Assembly: GCF_016801865.2 (NCBI RefSeq)
Contig: NC_068939.1
Location: forward strand, 144,753,190 to 144,817,189
From: Culex pipiens pallens
Taxonomy: Eukaryota > Arthropoda > Insecta > Diptera > Culicidae
DNA length: 64,000 nt
Reading direction: 5' to 3'
Shown: positions 1 to 11,967 of the stretch, in pieces
Layout: each line of letters begins with the position of its first letter
Position numbering within the stretch: the stretch's first letter is position 1
Notes under the pieces: generated by a model
The model's database searches: none
Told to the model about the DNA's origin: nothing
Seen by the model: the letters and a program-made list of their open reading frames with translations, nothing else
Translations under genes and position numbers: made by a program

Positions 1-494
1 GAGGAGGTTCCGGCGATGCATTCATCATTGCTCTCCGTCTCCGAGGGTGGCCGTTGGCAACTACACTTTCACTCACTTTTGCCAGAATCGACGCTGGCGG
101 TGCGGATCGACCTTACACTTTTCCCGGACAGGTGATTTCGCCACTTCGGAAAGCACTTTTATGTTCGACCCGGAACGCCTTTGTTGGCTGTGTTTACAGC
201 TGGACACTTGGGCAGCAAAGATTTTCTTCCACCAAAACCAGAAAAAAAACTTTGCGCGAACGGCACAAACAAACTGTCATCTTTTGGTTGACGTTTTGTT
301 TTAGGCTGCGTTTTGACAGTTGTTACGCTTCGTAAAAGGGTGACGGAAAAATTTCGTTTTCGAACACAAAAGTTTTCGAAATCGAGGAGAATGTTTTCAT
401 TTTTGAAAACATTGTAAACGAAATTGAAAACAATCGATGTTATCGATTTTTAAACAATTTGTTTACGATTTTTCGGACAGGATTTCTATCCGTG
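1..494. other. intergenic, no supported gene
   Basis: Two short overlapping open frames lie here, but they have no recognisable domain and no sign of coding bias. The first 300 bases are richer in GC than the following AT-rich stretch and could be part of a gene that starts outside the window. Nothing firm can be assigned. Confidence 0.4.
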
Positions 495-1559
495 TGAGCC
501 CACGATTTTTTTTCGTTCAAAATAATTGTAAAAATGGCCTAAGATGTTACAAAAAGGCTCACGAAAAATGCAGGATGGAGCAACTCACATAAAAAAATAC
601 AAAAATCATTTTAGTAAAGTAAGTAAGTAAGTATTTCAGTAAACTATTTTTTTTGAAAAGTGCTCTAAACGATAAAATTTTTATAAACCAGATACGGGAA
701 TCGAATCTACAGACAATTTTACACAAAAGTCTCCATATTGACCACTGTCCTAAGTCAAATCCTAGTGAAGTTACAGCGGTTTTAAAAATGTGAAATAATG
801 ATTTTCAGTCTCGTAAATATTTTTACCGGAAAGCTCATCCAATTTCCCATCAGATAGCCTTTGAGCACATTTCAATTGGAAGTATGGGCTTATTGAGCTA
901 ATTATACTGCTCATAACTGAAAACAGATTATTTCTTTCAGTGTAGTTCAGCGGATGGTAGTAACCTGGATTGGCTTAAATCATAAAAAAAAACGAATTAT
1001 TTTGAAAAGTGGTCAAAGACAATCTTATGGGAAATCGGACGAGCTTTTCGGTAAAAATACTTACGAGACTGAAAAATCAATTTGTCATAAAGAAATTGGC
1101 AAAACCACCGAATTTTTCAACATTTTTGTTTTTAAAAACGCTGTAACTTAACAAGAATTGGTTTTAGAACTGTGGTCAATATGGAGACTTTAATGTAAAA
1201 TCGTCTGTAGAATCGATTCGGTTTTGAAAATTTTGACGTTTAGAGCACTTTAAAAAAATAGTTTCAGCTTATGATTTTTGTATTTTTTTTTTTTTTTGAA
1301 GACTTGCATTTTCAATTCAAGTAGTGTTTATTAGATTTTACCAGTTTTGCTCCAGGATGTTACATTTGCAATACAGAGATTTGGAAAACCTTTCAACTGA
1401 GATCAATTCATGAGCCTTTACAGGGAGGGTACATGTTACTAAGTTTATATTTTGCTAGCTGCGTGCTTTTTTCGGGAAGAGTTGTATTTTTCATTAGCCT
1501 TTTTGTAACATCTTAGCTATTTTCACAAAAAAATTGAACGAAATAGAAACGTGGGCTCA
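495..1559. mobile_element. foldback (long inverted repeat) element
   Basis: Positions 496-850 are repeated in inverted, diverged form at 1028-1558. Matching blocks are GAGCCCACG (496) with CGTGGGCTC (1550), the 'AAGATGTTACAAAAAGGCT' block near 542 with its complement near 1497, the 'CTCCATATTGACCAC' block near 731 with its complement near 1172, and the block near 810-850 with 1028-1072. No coding capacity is visible. This is the usual look of a non-autonomous palindromic DNA element in mosquitoes. The ends are approximate and no target duplication was identified. Confidence 0.75.
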
Positions 1560-1887
1560 ACTTCAAATTTGACTTTTAAACATAAAAAACAAAAAATATC
1601 ATAAAAGTGGCGTGTTTTTTTTCTTTCAGTGTATTTTTTCGGAAAGCCCGTAAAATTTCCTGCAAGTTTGTCTCTGACCACTTTTATATACGATGCAGCG
1701 GCAATTACGAAACACAAAAAATAAAAAAAAAATATTTAAAACACTTACGTCCTTCTCAAATGTCTTTATTGAGTGAAACTGGCTCCATATTCACAAAATG
1801 GCATACAAAAGCGTAGTTTCATTGAAATCGGAGAGGGTCCGGTACAACTGATTCCCTATTTGACATGGAATTGCTCTTTTTACACCT
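1560..1887. other. AT-rich intergenic stretch
   Basis: No gene is seen. A 'TTCTTTCAGTGTA'-like stretch near 1620 also occurs near 933 inside the neighbouring foldback, so part of this interval may be a decayed repeat. Confidence 0.35.
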
Positions 1888-2392
1888 GGGTAATTCTCCG
1901 CCAACTCACACAGCAGTTGCCCCGACCCCTCTTCGATTTGCGTGAAACTTTGTCCTAAGGGGTAACTTTTGTCCCTGATCACGAATCCGAGGTCCGTTTT
2001 TTGATATCTCGTGACGGAGGGGCGGTACGACCCCTTCCATTTTTGAACATGCGAAAAAAGAGGTGTTTTTCAATAATTTGCAGCCTGAAACGGTGATGAG
2101 ATAGAAATTTGGTGTCAAAGGGACTTTTATGTAAAATTAGACGCCCGATTTGATGGCGTACTCAGAATTCCGAAAAAACGTATTTTTCATCGAAAAAAAC
2201 ACTAAAAAAGTTTTAAAAATTCTCCCATTTTCCGTTACTCGACTGTAAAAAATTTTGGAACATGTCATTTTATGGGAAATTTAATGTACTTTTCGAATCT
2301 ACATTGTCCCAGAAGGGTCATTTTTTCATTTAGAACAAAATTTTTCATTTTAAAATTTCGTGTTTTTTCTAACTTTGCAGGGTTATTTTTTA

Positions 2393-2781
2393 CACCCAGA
2401 ACTGGGCATCGGCATACGAGAGGATAAAGAGCACGATTCGGTAGTAAAATGGTACTGTGTGCGGACGGAGAGGATAAATCCCGAAATTACCGAGAGTAAT
2501 TTACTCATGGTTCATTTTCCAAAAAAGTTCATCCATCAAAAAAAAAAGTACCGGTACCGAGACTCGAACCCAAGACCTTCGGCATATTGAACCGTGCCTT
2601 TGCCGTATGGGCCACCATGGTTCGGTGACTAAATGGCGGTCGTTTGTCCATATAAGCCACTCATAGGATGAACTGTTCCAATGAACGAATGAACACGCGA
2701 GAGGACTTTACTCTCGCAATATAGCACTTTCCTCACGTTTATTTTCGTGAGGACTATCCCCTCGTTCTTTAACTTTGGGTG
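2393..2781. mobile_element. nested 389-bp TIR element flanked by TA
   Basis: This insertion interrupts the left arm of the surrounding foldback. Comparison with the uninterrupted right arm (near 3118) shows the empty site as ...TTTTTTAGAGTG. In the left arm the same site is split, with TA at 2391-2392 and TA again at 2782-2783. The ends are CACCCAGAAC and TTTGGGTG, giving a short terminal inverted repeat CACCCA. A TA duplication with short inverted ends suggests a Tc1/mariner-like or related cut-and-paste family. It contains the tRNA-like unit at 2548-2622. Confidence 0.75.
2548..2622 (-). repeat. tRNA-like pol III unit (tRNA pseudogene or SINE head)
   Basis: Read on the minus strand there is an A-box-like TGGCCCATACGG and a good B box GGGTTCGAGTCTC, followed at once by a run of ten T (2548-2539), which would terminate RNA polymerase III. 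The cloverleaf is imperfect in the anticodon arm, so a functional tRNA is unlikely. It sits inside the nested TIR element. Confidence 0.5.
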
Positions 2782-3639
2782 TAGAGTGTAACAATGTTCT
2801 ACAAAGTTGTAGAGCAGACAATTACAAAAATTTTAATATATATACATAAGGGTTTTGCTTATAAACATCACAAGTTATCACGATTTTACGAAAAAAAGTT
2901 TTAAAAAAGTTGGTCGTCATCGGTCATGGCCGTTCATGGTCACCCGCGACAGACACGGACGACGAAACAAAGAGAAACGCAAAAAGTAACTTTTTCAAAA
3001 CTTTTTTTCGTAAAATCGCGATAACTTGTGATGTTTATAAGCAAACCCCTTATGTCTATATATCAATTTTTTTGTAATTGTCTGCTCTACAACTTTGTAG
3101 AACATTGTTACACTCTAAAAAATAACCCTGCAAAGTTAGAAAAAACACGAAATTTTAAAATGAAAAATTTTGTTCTAAATGAAAAAATGACCCTTCTGGG
3201 ACAATGTAGATTCGAAAAGTACATTAAATTTCCCATAAAATGACATGTTTCAAAATTTTTTACAGTCGAGTAACGGAAAATGGGAGAATTTTTAAAACTT
3301 TTTTAGTGTTTTTTTCGATGAAAAATACGTTTTTTCGGAATTCTGAGTACGCCATCAAATCGGGCGTCTAATTTTACATAAAAGTCCCTTTGACACCAAA
3401 TTTCTATCTCATCACCGTTTCAGGCTGCAAATTATTGAAAAACACCTCTTTTTTCGCATGTTCAAAAATGGAAGGGGTCGTACCGCCCCTCCGTCACGAG
3501 ATATCAAAAAACGGACCTCGGATTCGTGATCAGGGACAAAAGTTACCCCTTAGGACAAAGTTTCACGCAAATCGAAGAGGGGTCGGGGCAACTTTTCCCG
3601 ATTTCGTGTGAGTTGGTAGAGAATTACCCACCTAAGCTT

Positions 3640-3718
3640 CCATCCACCCCGAGATTCGAACTGACGACCTTTGGATTGTGAGTCCAACTGCCTACCAGCG
3701 ACTCCACTGAGATAGGGA
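3640..3718 (-). repeat. tRNA-Val-like SINE module, minus strand
   Basis: On the minus strand this stretch has an anticodon-arm-like hairpin with stem TTGGA/TCCAA and loop CTCACAA (would-be anticodon CAC), then a B box CAGTTCGAATCTC and a GGTGGATGGAAG tail. The same module recurs at about 30885-30955 (+), 54960-55010 (-) and 57145-57200 (+). This is a SINE piece, not a working tRNA gene. Confidence 0.6.
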
Positions 3719-3779
3719 GACGACTCCTACACCTGGATAGGAAGACGACTCCTAACGACCTAACCCTAGGTTAGACTAG

Positions 3780-4307
3780 GATAGAAGATAGAAGATAGAA
3801 GATAGAAGATAGAAGATAGAAGATAGAAGATAGAAGATAGAAGATAGAAGATAGAAGATAGAAGATAGAAGATAGAAGATAGAAGATAGAAGATAGAAGA
3901 TAGAAGATAGAAGATAGAAGATAGAAGATAGAAGATAGAAGATAGAAGATAGAAGATAGAAGATAGAAGATAGAAGATAGAAGATAGAAGATAGAAGATA
4001 GAAGATAGAAGATAGAAGATAGAAGATAGAAGATAGAAGATAGAAGATAGAAGATAGAAGATAGAAGATAGAAGATAGAAGATAGAAGATAGAAGATAGA
4101 AGATAGAAGATAGAAGATAGAAGATAGAAGATAGAAGATAGAAGATAGAAGATAGAAGATAGAAGATAGAAGATAGAAGATAGAAGATAGAAGATAGAAG
4201 ATAGAAGATAGAAGATAGAAGATAGAAGATAGAAGATAGAAGATAGAAGATAGAAGATAGAAGATAGAAGATAGAAGATAGATGATAGAAGATAGAAGAT
4301 AGAAGAT
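3780..4307. repeat. 7-bp tandem repeat array (GATAGAA)n
   Basis: About 75 copies of a heptamer run almost without interruption; one visible variant lies near 4281 (GATGATAG). Read through on the minus strand it gives an open frame of repeated LLSSIFY, which is an artefact of the repeat. The array starts directly after the SINE module and a CTAGGTTAGACTAGGATAG stretch that could have seeded it. Confidence 0.97.
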
Positions 4308-5902
4308 GAGTTAATTCATAGAATGAAATTTCGAGTGAAATCCCCTCGACCAATAACTCATGTTTTCATTGTTAAATCACGTGATACAGCAAACATCACT
4401 TACTTCCATTTCCAGAGGCACACGCAGCTTGATACCTCCTGCACCTCTCATTGATCCGTTGAGTTCCAATTAACAGAACGACATTCCCTCCGCACCCGGT
4501 ACAAACCAGCGGCCAGAAAAGTAGCCGCGACCTGCTCTCGTTGCGTAACACCTCTTTTGCGCACACACACCTCAATTAACTTTGCAAAAAAAAACGAAAT
4601 ATCACAGAGGAAATGAAACAAGCTGTGTCACCGCGAACCAATCTGCAACAAATAATGTGAGTGAGTGTCATATATGGGACATCCTGACAAGTGTCGTGAA
4701 AGAAATGTTGCGAGTTGAGTAAGCAAAAAAAAAAACCTACAAATCTGTCGCCTTTCAGTCGTAATAATGTTTTAATTACGCAAACTACAACCGTAATACG
4801 GGCGTGAACAGCCGGGTGAAATGAAACCAAATCAGCGAACCTCTACACGGTTTAAAAAAAGCAGCGCGCTCAGATTGTTTGTCTATGATATAGTTGGAAC
4901 AAAAAAATTAACTTGGCCCACATGTTGTTGAGCCAAATTTCTTTTGCTGACTTCATTTGAACAACCCACGGTAACTTTGGTAGAAAGCCAGTTCAAAACG
5001 AATACTGTCTGAGTATTTTTGTTTTTATTTTATTTTTATGTTTTGCTTGGTCAATCCTAGCTTGATTAAGATGAGGTTAACAATTACATTGAAATAAAGT
5101 TGAAACTTACACTTGCCTTTGACAATTATCAAAAAAAAAATGCCAAAAAGGGTAAAATGTGTGAATATTGCAAACAGGTTGTTCAAACGAACGTGCCACT
5201 AAACTTTTCGCCGTTTGGACCTCAGTGGCACCGTCGGCGAGGTGTTGTCCACACTCCGATTGAATTAATCTAATTCTTTCACCAGTCCGATTCGCTGTTT
5301 CACACCGTTTGCTTGCCGAGGACAAGCGCTGGATGCTGGGAAACTTTTTTTTAATAAAGTTGAAAGAAAGCGACACGCCGTGCACCGAATTGACAAGTTG
5401 GCCGCGGCGTGCGTGAAATTGAAGGCTGTAACCGTACAGCAGTGGTAGGTCCTGCCCGAGCAAGAGCTCTGCAGCCGAAGGTTGTAGGTTATGAAATTAG
5501 ATTTACGTGCCTCCAGGGGGAAACGCACACCGGCAGTAAGGCCTGCGAGGAATGTGCGAGGTGTTTCGGCGAAACGACATGTGTTTTAGCACAATCTTTT
5601 TAATGGCGTTCGGGTCTAATTGACTTTTTTTGTTAAGGTTTTTTTTTGTTTCGTTGAAGTTTACAATAAATGTTATCTGAGATTAGTGTAAAAAGATTAA
5701 TCAAATGTTCAAATCAAATTTGTATTTCGTCAAACAAAAAAAGTAGTAAACAAAAATCAAGAGAAGATAATTTTACACCTGCATCACCAAGTTCTAACAG
5801 CTCACTTCTTGACTGAAAATAAGTTAATAATTGATAAAAAGTGTTAGGAAAAAAGGTAAATTTTCGAGTCAAAATAAAACTAGCCCAATTTTATTTTTAA
5901 AT
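4308..5902. other. intergenic, no supported gene
   Basis: The sequence is mixed, with moderately GC-rich patches near 4430-4560 and 5200-5560. Open frames in it (for example 5107-5463 on the minus strand) show no domain, signal peptide or consistent splice structure. It may hold regulatory sequence or unrecognised exons. Confidence 0.4.
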
Positions 5903-5924
5903 ATACGTTGAATCAGCTATTCCA
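5903..5924. repeat. left 22-bp target-site duplication
   Basis: This 22-bp stretch, beginning ATACGTTGAATC, is repeated exactly at 9054-9075. The two copies bracket the retroposon at 5925-9053. Confidence 0.9.
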
Positions 5925-8900
5925 GAGTGTATAATTGGCAAAGGGAGCGCGTGGTCGTAAAAAATATTCGGAGTGAAAAGTGATTTTTTGTGATTTTCAA
6001 AGCCCTTCCTATATCATCGTTGATCGGAAGGCACGTCGTCAGGTGGATTGTGTTTAAATTTTTCGAATAAGGTTTTATTTTTTTGCGGTAAAAAAAGTCA
6101 TTTCTATAAAATGATCGAAAGACGCACTGACTATTTGGATCGTTGAGTTAATAGTGGAGCAAAATAACTGTGTGTGAGTGATTTTGTACACGGAGAGACC
6201 GGCTGGGGCAAATCTAAGAAAATCTTGGTTAATTTAACTAAAAGTATGGGTTAATTTTTTACACAGCTTTTTTTCAACAATCGATTGTTGATTTTGTTAA
6301 CCCGAAATTGCTGACCACCGATAATTAAAATTAACTAAAAAAATACTTGGAATTGCCATTTTTGTTGGTTAAATGGCCGAAAAAAAATTCTAGCAGTCGA
6401 CTGCTAGAATATTTTTTTCAGAAAATTAACTAAAAATTTCTTGTTTTCAGCTGAAATATTGTGGAATATTCTGTCGAAGACTGGCTGGGAAATGTTTTTC
6501 AACTTTTTTTTAACATTTTTTTTTCGTTGTATCAACCGAAATATTTTTGCATGCAGCAAATTATTAGTATTTTTATAACAAAACATTTCTTAATTAGACA
6601 TAACTTATGTAAGTGTTGATATATATTTTCTTTAATTATCTAACGATATAGGCTGGGCCGAATTTCTAGCTATATTTTAACTATTGTCTTACTTGAATTC
6701 AGAAAAATATTCGTACATGTAGTCAATAACTAGCAGTTGTTAGCGATATTTTTATTGAATTTGCAGTAAATTTTGTAATAATGCCTCACAAATTAATGCT
6801 GAGTGTTTTTATTTTCGCATTTAATCTGCCTAAAAATTTAACGTTTTGTACTAATTTGTTTTTTTTTTTTGCATGAAGTTGTTAAGTTACTGTTAAAAGC
6901 ATCAAAACAAAACTTTTTTTTAACTGTTGTTATAAAACATGTAAAGCTTGATTAATGTTTTAAAAAATTACGTTGCATTAAACTAAAAATAATGAAAAGC
7001 ATATTACAAATTTTGTTAAACATATTTAAAAAAGATGTTTAATTTAACATGAATTCCTGAAAAATAGAAATCGAGCAAAATTTTCACCAAGTTTTAAGCT
7101 TGTATTTTTATTATGTTGTATAAAATTAAGTGTTGTATCCACTTACCATCACTGTGAAATCATCCGATAAGTCATCATCATCTACAATGGTCTCAGGTTT
7201 AGTTATTTTTCTTGTGGTTGGAAACAGAATTTTCACTAAAGTGAACCTTTTGCTGCAAATAGACATGTGAAATGTATTAGTAATTTAATACAATTCAATT
7301 CAATTAGTGTTTATTAATAAATAATCAATTTACAATTTCGTGTTTCTTATAAACTAATAGAGTTTTGGAATTCCTTTCATCTATGATTTGAACTATAATT
7401 CATTTTGATGTAATTGGATATTCTAACAATGGATTTGACATTAATTTAATACCAAATTCTTAATTTCGGCTATAAACTGAAAAAAGGAACGTAAATAAAT
7501 GAAATTATATTGAGGAAAGAAGAAATATCAATAATGCTACTTACCAAAGTTGCATTAATTTAACAATTACTTTTGACAACAAACTTTCATTGCATTTGAT
7601 TCAATTTATTCAACGTACTTTGATTCCTGAAAAAAATATTTTGAGTTTTACTTACCCAGTTTATTGAGCACTCGTATTTGCAACAAAACTTTCAAGATAA
7701 TAATTATCTTCTTTTATATATTTTATATATTTTTATTTTTTTTATATTTTACTTCATCTCTATTTTTATGTTGTTTATGTTGCTTACACATGGCATTTCT
7801 ATGTATTTAATAATTGATGATTCTGGAAAAAAAAATAATGGTTCATTAAGATTTTATCCGTCGTAAGCACGAAGCTTTTTAATGATTCAGTTTTCTAATA
7901 AGAATCACATTAGATAAATTATTGTGCAAAAATATACCCATACTTACTTGGATTAACCAACATTTTGTTAAATTTGCCCGAGCTGCTCTATCCGTGAAGA
8001 GTCGGCCCGCATTTCCCTTCTATTGCCCTCTCGTTCCATCAAACATTCTTCTAACATGTTCATTTCACTCGCATTGGAGGTCCTCATGGCAAATCGTCCT
8101 CTTGCTCTTCATAGTTTATCACCTGCAAAGAAATCATCAACAAACCTACTCACCAATTCCACCTCCCCAGTTGCAACACTTTGATTTGCCACTTCAACAT
8201 TAGCTAAATAGTGTAATTTTCACCTTTCACATCCTCTAACAACACAAACTCAACAAATCGACCGCTCTCGTTCGAATCCTGACTTCAAATGACAGACGTA
8301 AACAAACCCAAGTTCATCTTTTAAATATTCAACCAAATGTAAATTATATTCAACCAACAAAATTTTTGTTTTTCCTAAAACCAAAGCTAACAGTCGAGCA
8401 CGTTCATTCGAGTTCGGGAAATCTGTTAGCTTTTTGCCTCTAGCATTTTCAACAAACAGGTTATTAAATTAATACTAAATTTTAGTTATTCTAACGGAAT
8501 ATTGGCAGTAACAAGTACGTTTATGTTAAAATTAACGAAAGTAAAATCAACAATTTTAATTGTTAAAATTTCTGGGCACGGTCTCTCCGTGTATGTTAAC
8601 CAGAAAGACCTTCACATAGCATCGTTGCTCGGAAGGCTCGCCAACGGGTCTGTTATGAAAGTCCTCCCCATAGCGTCGTAGCTCGGGAGGCATCGAAAAG
8701 CCAATACCTTATCCTACTAACCAAAAAAAAATTAATCACGTAATGCTTGAATGAGATGCTGTGGATTCAACGGTCTCTAGCGGTATCAACAAGTATATAG
8801 CAAAAAACTATGTGTTTGATGAGTCTGCCACTTCAACTATCGGACTTACATTCCTCTCTTTCGTTGAACTGCAGGCTTCTTGGGAGGGCGCCGGTATTGA

Positions 8901-9053
8901 CTAATAAAGTAGGGATCTTCAGAGGTTAAACAGTGAACGGAAGGTTGGCTCCCACTGATCATTTTTGATTCATTGTTTAACTTCAGCTGATCTGTCAATA
9001 ACGGAGTAGCAGCTCATTGGCAGTCAACCATGCTCATGCTCATGCTCATGCTC
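5925..9053 (+). mobile_element. retroposon with hexamer tail, interrupted by a DNA element
   Basis: The interval is bounded by exact 22-bp direct repeats and ends on the right in four TGCTCA-type hexamers (about 9030-9053). Long target duplications plus a simple-repeat 3' tail are hallmarks of target-primed reverse transcription by a non-LTR retrotransposon. Subtracting the nested element (6189-8591) leaves about 0.7 kb with no reverse transcriptase, so this is a non-autonomous, deleted or 5'-truncated copy. Related GAAGGC/GGAGG-type hairpin motifs occur near 6010-6035, 8610-8630 and 8670-8690. The family is not recognised. Confidence 0.8.
6189..8591. mobile_element. 2.4-kb TIR DNA element nested in the retroposon
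   Basis: The ends are CACGGAGAGACCG (6189) and its exact complement CGGTCTCTCCGTG (ending 8591), a 13-bp terminal inverted repeat, flanked on both sides by TA (6187-6188 and 8592-8593). The interior is very AT-rich, and no open frame resembling a transposase is visible on either strand. This is probably a non-autonomous or heavily decayed cut-and-paste element. The outer CACGGAG is shared with the short palindromic element at 17274-17456. Confidence 0.85.
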
Positions 9054-9075
9054 ATACGTTGAATCAGCTATTCCA
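9054..9075. repeat. right 22-bp target-site duplication
   Basis: Exact repeat of 5903-5924, directly after the hexamer tail of the retroposon. Confidence 0.9.
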
Positions 9076-10732
9076 TAGTTTAAACTATGAAATTTGCACA
9101 AAGATAATTTCAATAGAAAATTGAATGGAGGAATTTATAAAAAAAAGTCCCTGATCAAAAATGTATCAAGTTTCAAAATAAAAAAAAAAGCATTATGTAC
9201 CACTTTTCAAAAAAAAACATCAGCATTTATTCCTTTAACAAAAAAAACTTCTGTTCTCTTAAGTTAAATTAAATAGTAAATTAGTAACAAGAGACTTGTC
9301 CACAATTAGGCGACGAACCCTAAAGAAGCGGTACCAAGCGTAGCGTCGCCGGAGCCCATGCGCCTTTCGTTATGCAACAAACTGTGCATGCTTTGGTAGC
9401 GCTCAACATAAGCAGCTGGATGTTTTTATGCTGTTCCAACATGCTTCCAGCAGCGTTCACCCATCATGTTCATTATGGTTAACAAGTCTGTAAACAACCC
9501 ACCACGATTTCATTGAAATAAAGATTACGATTTGTTTTGTTTTTTCCCCTTAGCTTTTCTATTCTTCAAGTCGTGTTGATAATCTGAACGCTGCTTTACG
9601 ACCTCTGCCAGATAACCATCAGCCTACCATTTTGGTCAAGTTTTAAAAACAGAGTGGGATGCCTTCAGTTCGACCTTGCAAAGAGATTTATCTTCTCTTC
9701 TCAAAGAAACTATAACTGAATCGTGAGGTGACCCTTGAGGCTCACCGCCCGGTCGGTCTCTTTTTTTGGTACCGTTTTTGTCATTCATCCGGCGACGCCA
9801 CAGTCACTGCAACAGTCAGCGACTTCTGGAGATGGTGCCGATGGCACTTTTAAGTCGCGTGTGGACGTGCGCTACGTGTGTCTAATTGGTTAATCGAGGT
9901 GATTCATCTCTGCTGCAGACTGTAGACCTTAACGTTCACAATGGAACAGCGAGGGGCAAATTATGTTGACAGCTTGTCACCGTACGAGAATCGTTGTTGA
10001 CTCAATGGGATGTGGTCTGCTACTGCTGAACTTGGGGGCCGTTAAATGAACACCAGATTGCTGATCAGGTGACGAAAATTTTATTAGAGTACCCCTAGGG
10101 GGTTTTGAATGGGATTGCTATTGATTTTTGATCGATATATCGGTTGATCCTTGGAGCAGATAGATTGACTAATTAATGTATCACGTGCTGTGGTGAAATA
10201 TGATAATTAAGTTAAAATAAAACTGTTTGTTTGACCTTGGTCCATCTTTTATTTAAATTTGAGCAGTTTTACAATTTCGGCCGATTATGATGATTCAACA
10301 AGGATTTATTGGTAACATTAAGTTGTAATGAAAGAAAGATTTCTTTACAATAAACAGAATTTTTATTTATTGTTCATGTTTAAGACATTTGTTTAAAAAT
10401 GATGAGAGCAAATACATTCTCCAAACATTTTCTACTGACTAATTTTGTTCAGTTTTTATTTTTATTTATCCCGTGTTTAGGAGGTCATTTTTAATATTTT
10501 AATTTGAATATATTTTATTTAGCTTTGTTTGTTTCTGGGCTTATTCTGGGCCATCTCCTATCATAACCATTAACTTTTTTGTTTTTTTTTTCATGTTTTC
10601 CAATCACTTTTTGATATTTTTTTTTGCTTGTTTTGCACTTTTCTGCTATAAAATAACACTATAATGATTAAAATTGTAAAAAAAATGCTAAGAGGCATAG
10701 TCTAGTTCATAACAAAAACTTGCTGATTTTGG
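9076..10732. other. intergenic, no supported gene
   Basis: Mostly unique-looking sequence. The part from about 9290 to 10130 is richer in GC and could be regulatory or contain unrecognised non-coding exons; the rest is AT-rich. No open frame with coding character was found. Confidence 0.4.
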
Positions 10733-10990
10733 ATAGAGCCTTATGGAAACCTATCGTTGAGAACGGATCGAATGAGATAAATACGGCCAAAATCCGTTCA
10801 GCCAGTCCGGAAATAGTCGAGTGAGAATGTTGTGTCCTTATACCTACAAACATCCACACAGACATTTGCTTAGAACTTGATTCTGAGTCGATATGTATAC
10901 GTGAAGGTGGGCCTAGGAAGTCAAATTAATAAGTTCATTTTTCGAGTGATTGTATAGCCCTTCTTCATTAGAGCGAGGTTGGAAAAACAC
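10733..10990 (+). repeat. diverged copy of the element end found at 14.8-15.1 kb
   Basis: The segment with 'GATTCTGAGTCGATATGTAT' near 10878 and 'GAAGGTGGG' near 10903, ending near a TATAGCC..TTC motif, matches the right part of the 13868-15096 element. It is a decayed, partial copy without coding capacity. Confidence 0.55.
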
Positions 10991-11255
10991 AGCCAAAATG
11001 GACCTGTGGAAGAAAAAAATCAATAATATTTCCCAGGTAACATGCATTTGATGCCAGATTGATTTTTGGCCCGCCTGCGACATTGTTTGTAGACTTGAAT
11101 TTTATGATTATTTATGTTGTTTCTCTTGACGGTATCCATGAAATAAAACTACACTGTATTTGACATTATGTTCATATATTTTTTCGAAAATTCTTACAAA
11201 AAGCATTTTTTAACGATATTCAATCAAAGAATACCACAGGAATGCATTCAACACC
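10991..11255. other. intergenic AT-rich
   Basis: No gene or clear repeat is seen. Confidence 0.35.
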
Positions 11256-11735
11256 TTAACACTGGAACGCCCAACGCATGTCCAACTTACACGGACGCCC
11301 AAGCCTCCCAAAAATAAGGTGGAACAGTAACTTCAACTCGCTGGTTCTCGGGCATTACTCAGCCAATCAGGACGATTCTTGTTTCCAGTGATTTGTAGGA
11401 ATGTCTAGATGATCCTTCAACTTTGCAGAATTTGATTTGATCAAATCTGTAATTTCTGCGACCGAAAACATCGTTCCACCTTTTTTAAAACGACTGCCTG
11501 CGCGGAATTTTTAGCGATTTTTTATACATGCGAAAAAAAAAGTTGCAACGATGTTTTTGATCGCAAAAATTACAGATTTGATCAAATTAAGTTCTTTAAA
11601 GTTCTAGAATCATCTAGACATCCTAACAAATCACTGAAAAGAAGAATCATCTTGATTGTTTGAGTTATGCCCGAGAACCAGCGAGTTGAAGTTACCGTTC
11701 CAACTTTTTTGGAGCCTTGGGCGTTGGAATGTTAA
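11256..11735. mobile_element. palindromic miniature element
   Basis: The arms begin near 'TTAACACTGGAACGCCCAA' (11256) and end near 'GGGCGTTGGAATGTTAA' (11735), with inner matching blocks 'CTCGCTGGTTCTCGGGCAT' (11338) and its complement (11668), and 'TTTGATCAAATCTGTAATTT' (about 11435) and its complement (about 11570). The element is about 480 bp and non-coding, like a MITE. Confidence 0.75.
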
Positions 11736-11967
11736 TCATCGTGATTTTAGACAAATTGAATTTGTTTTTCAGGGAATCAACATTAATCAAACTTTTGTTA
11801 GTATGGTATCAATATTAGTTGGATTTGGTTGATTCTTCATCTTCGTTAAATACTAGTCAACAGCACATTAAATATCATAAATAATGAAATCTCAACACGA
11901 CAAAGGTTAAAAATAAGGACAGAGTTCGCTTTGGGAGATCGCTACCACAGATTTTTGCCGGTGGTTC

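Larger units (their letters stand above)
1888..3632. mobile_element. large foldback element, family B (complete copy)
   Basis: The left arm 1888-2392 reappears inverted at about 3118-3632, beginning GGGTAATTCTC on the left and ending GAGAATTACCC on the right. A further inverted pair lies inside, at about 2784-2870 and 3040-3117, centred on 'TTCTACAAAGTTGTAGAGCA'. The left arm is split by the inserted TIR element at 2393-2781, so the arms were once longer and continuous. No transposase is visible. Partial copies of the same family occur at about 17096-17700 and 63605-63765 in this window. The family resembles large non-autonomous TIR elements, but the superfamily is not assigned. Confidence 0.8.
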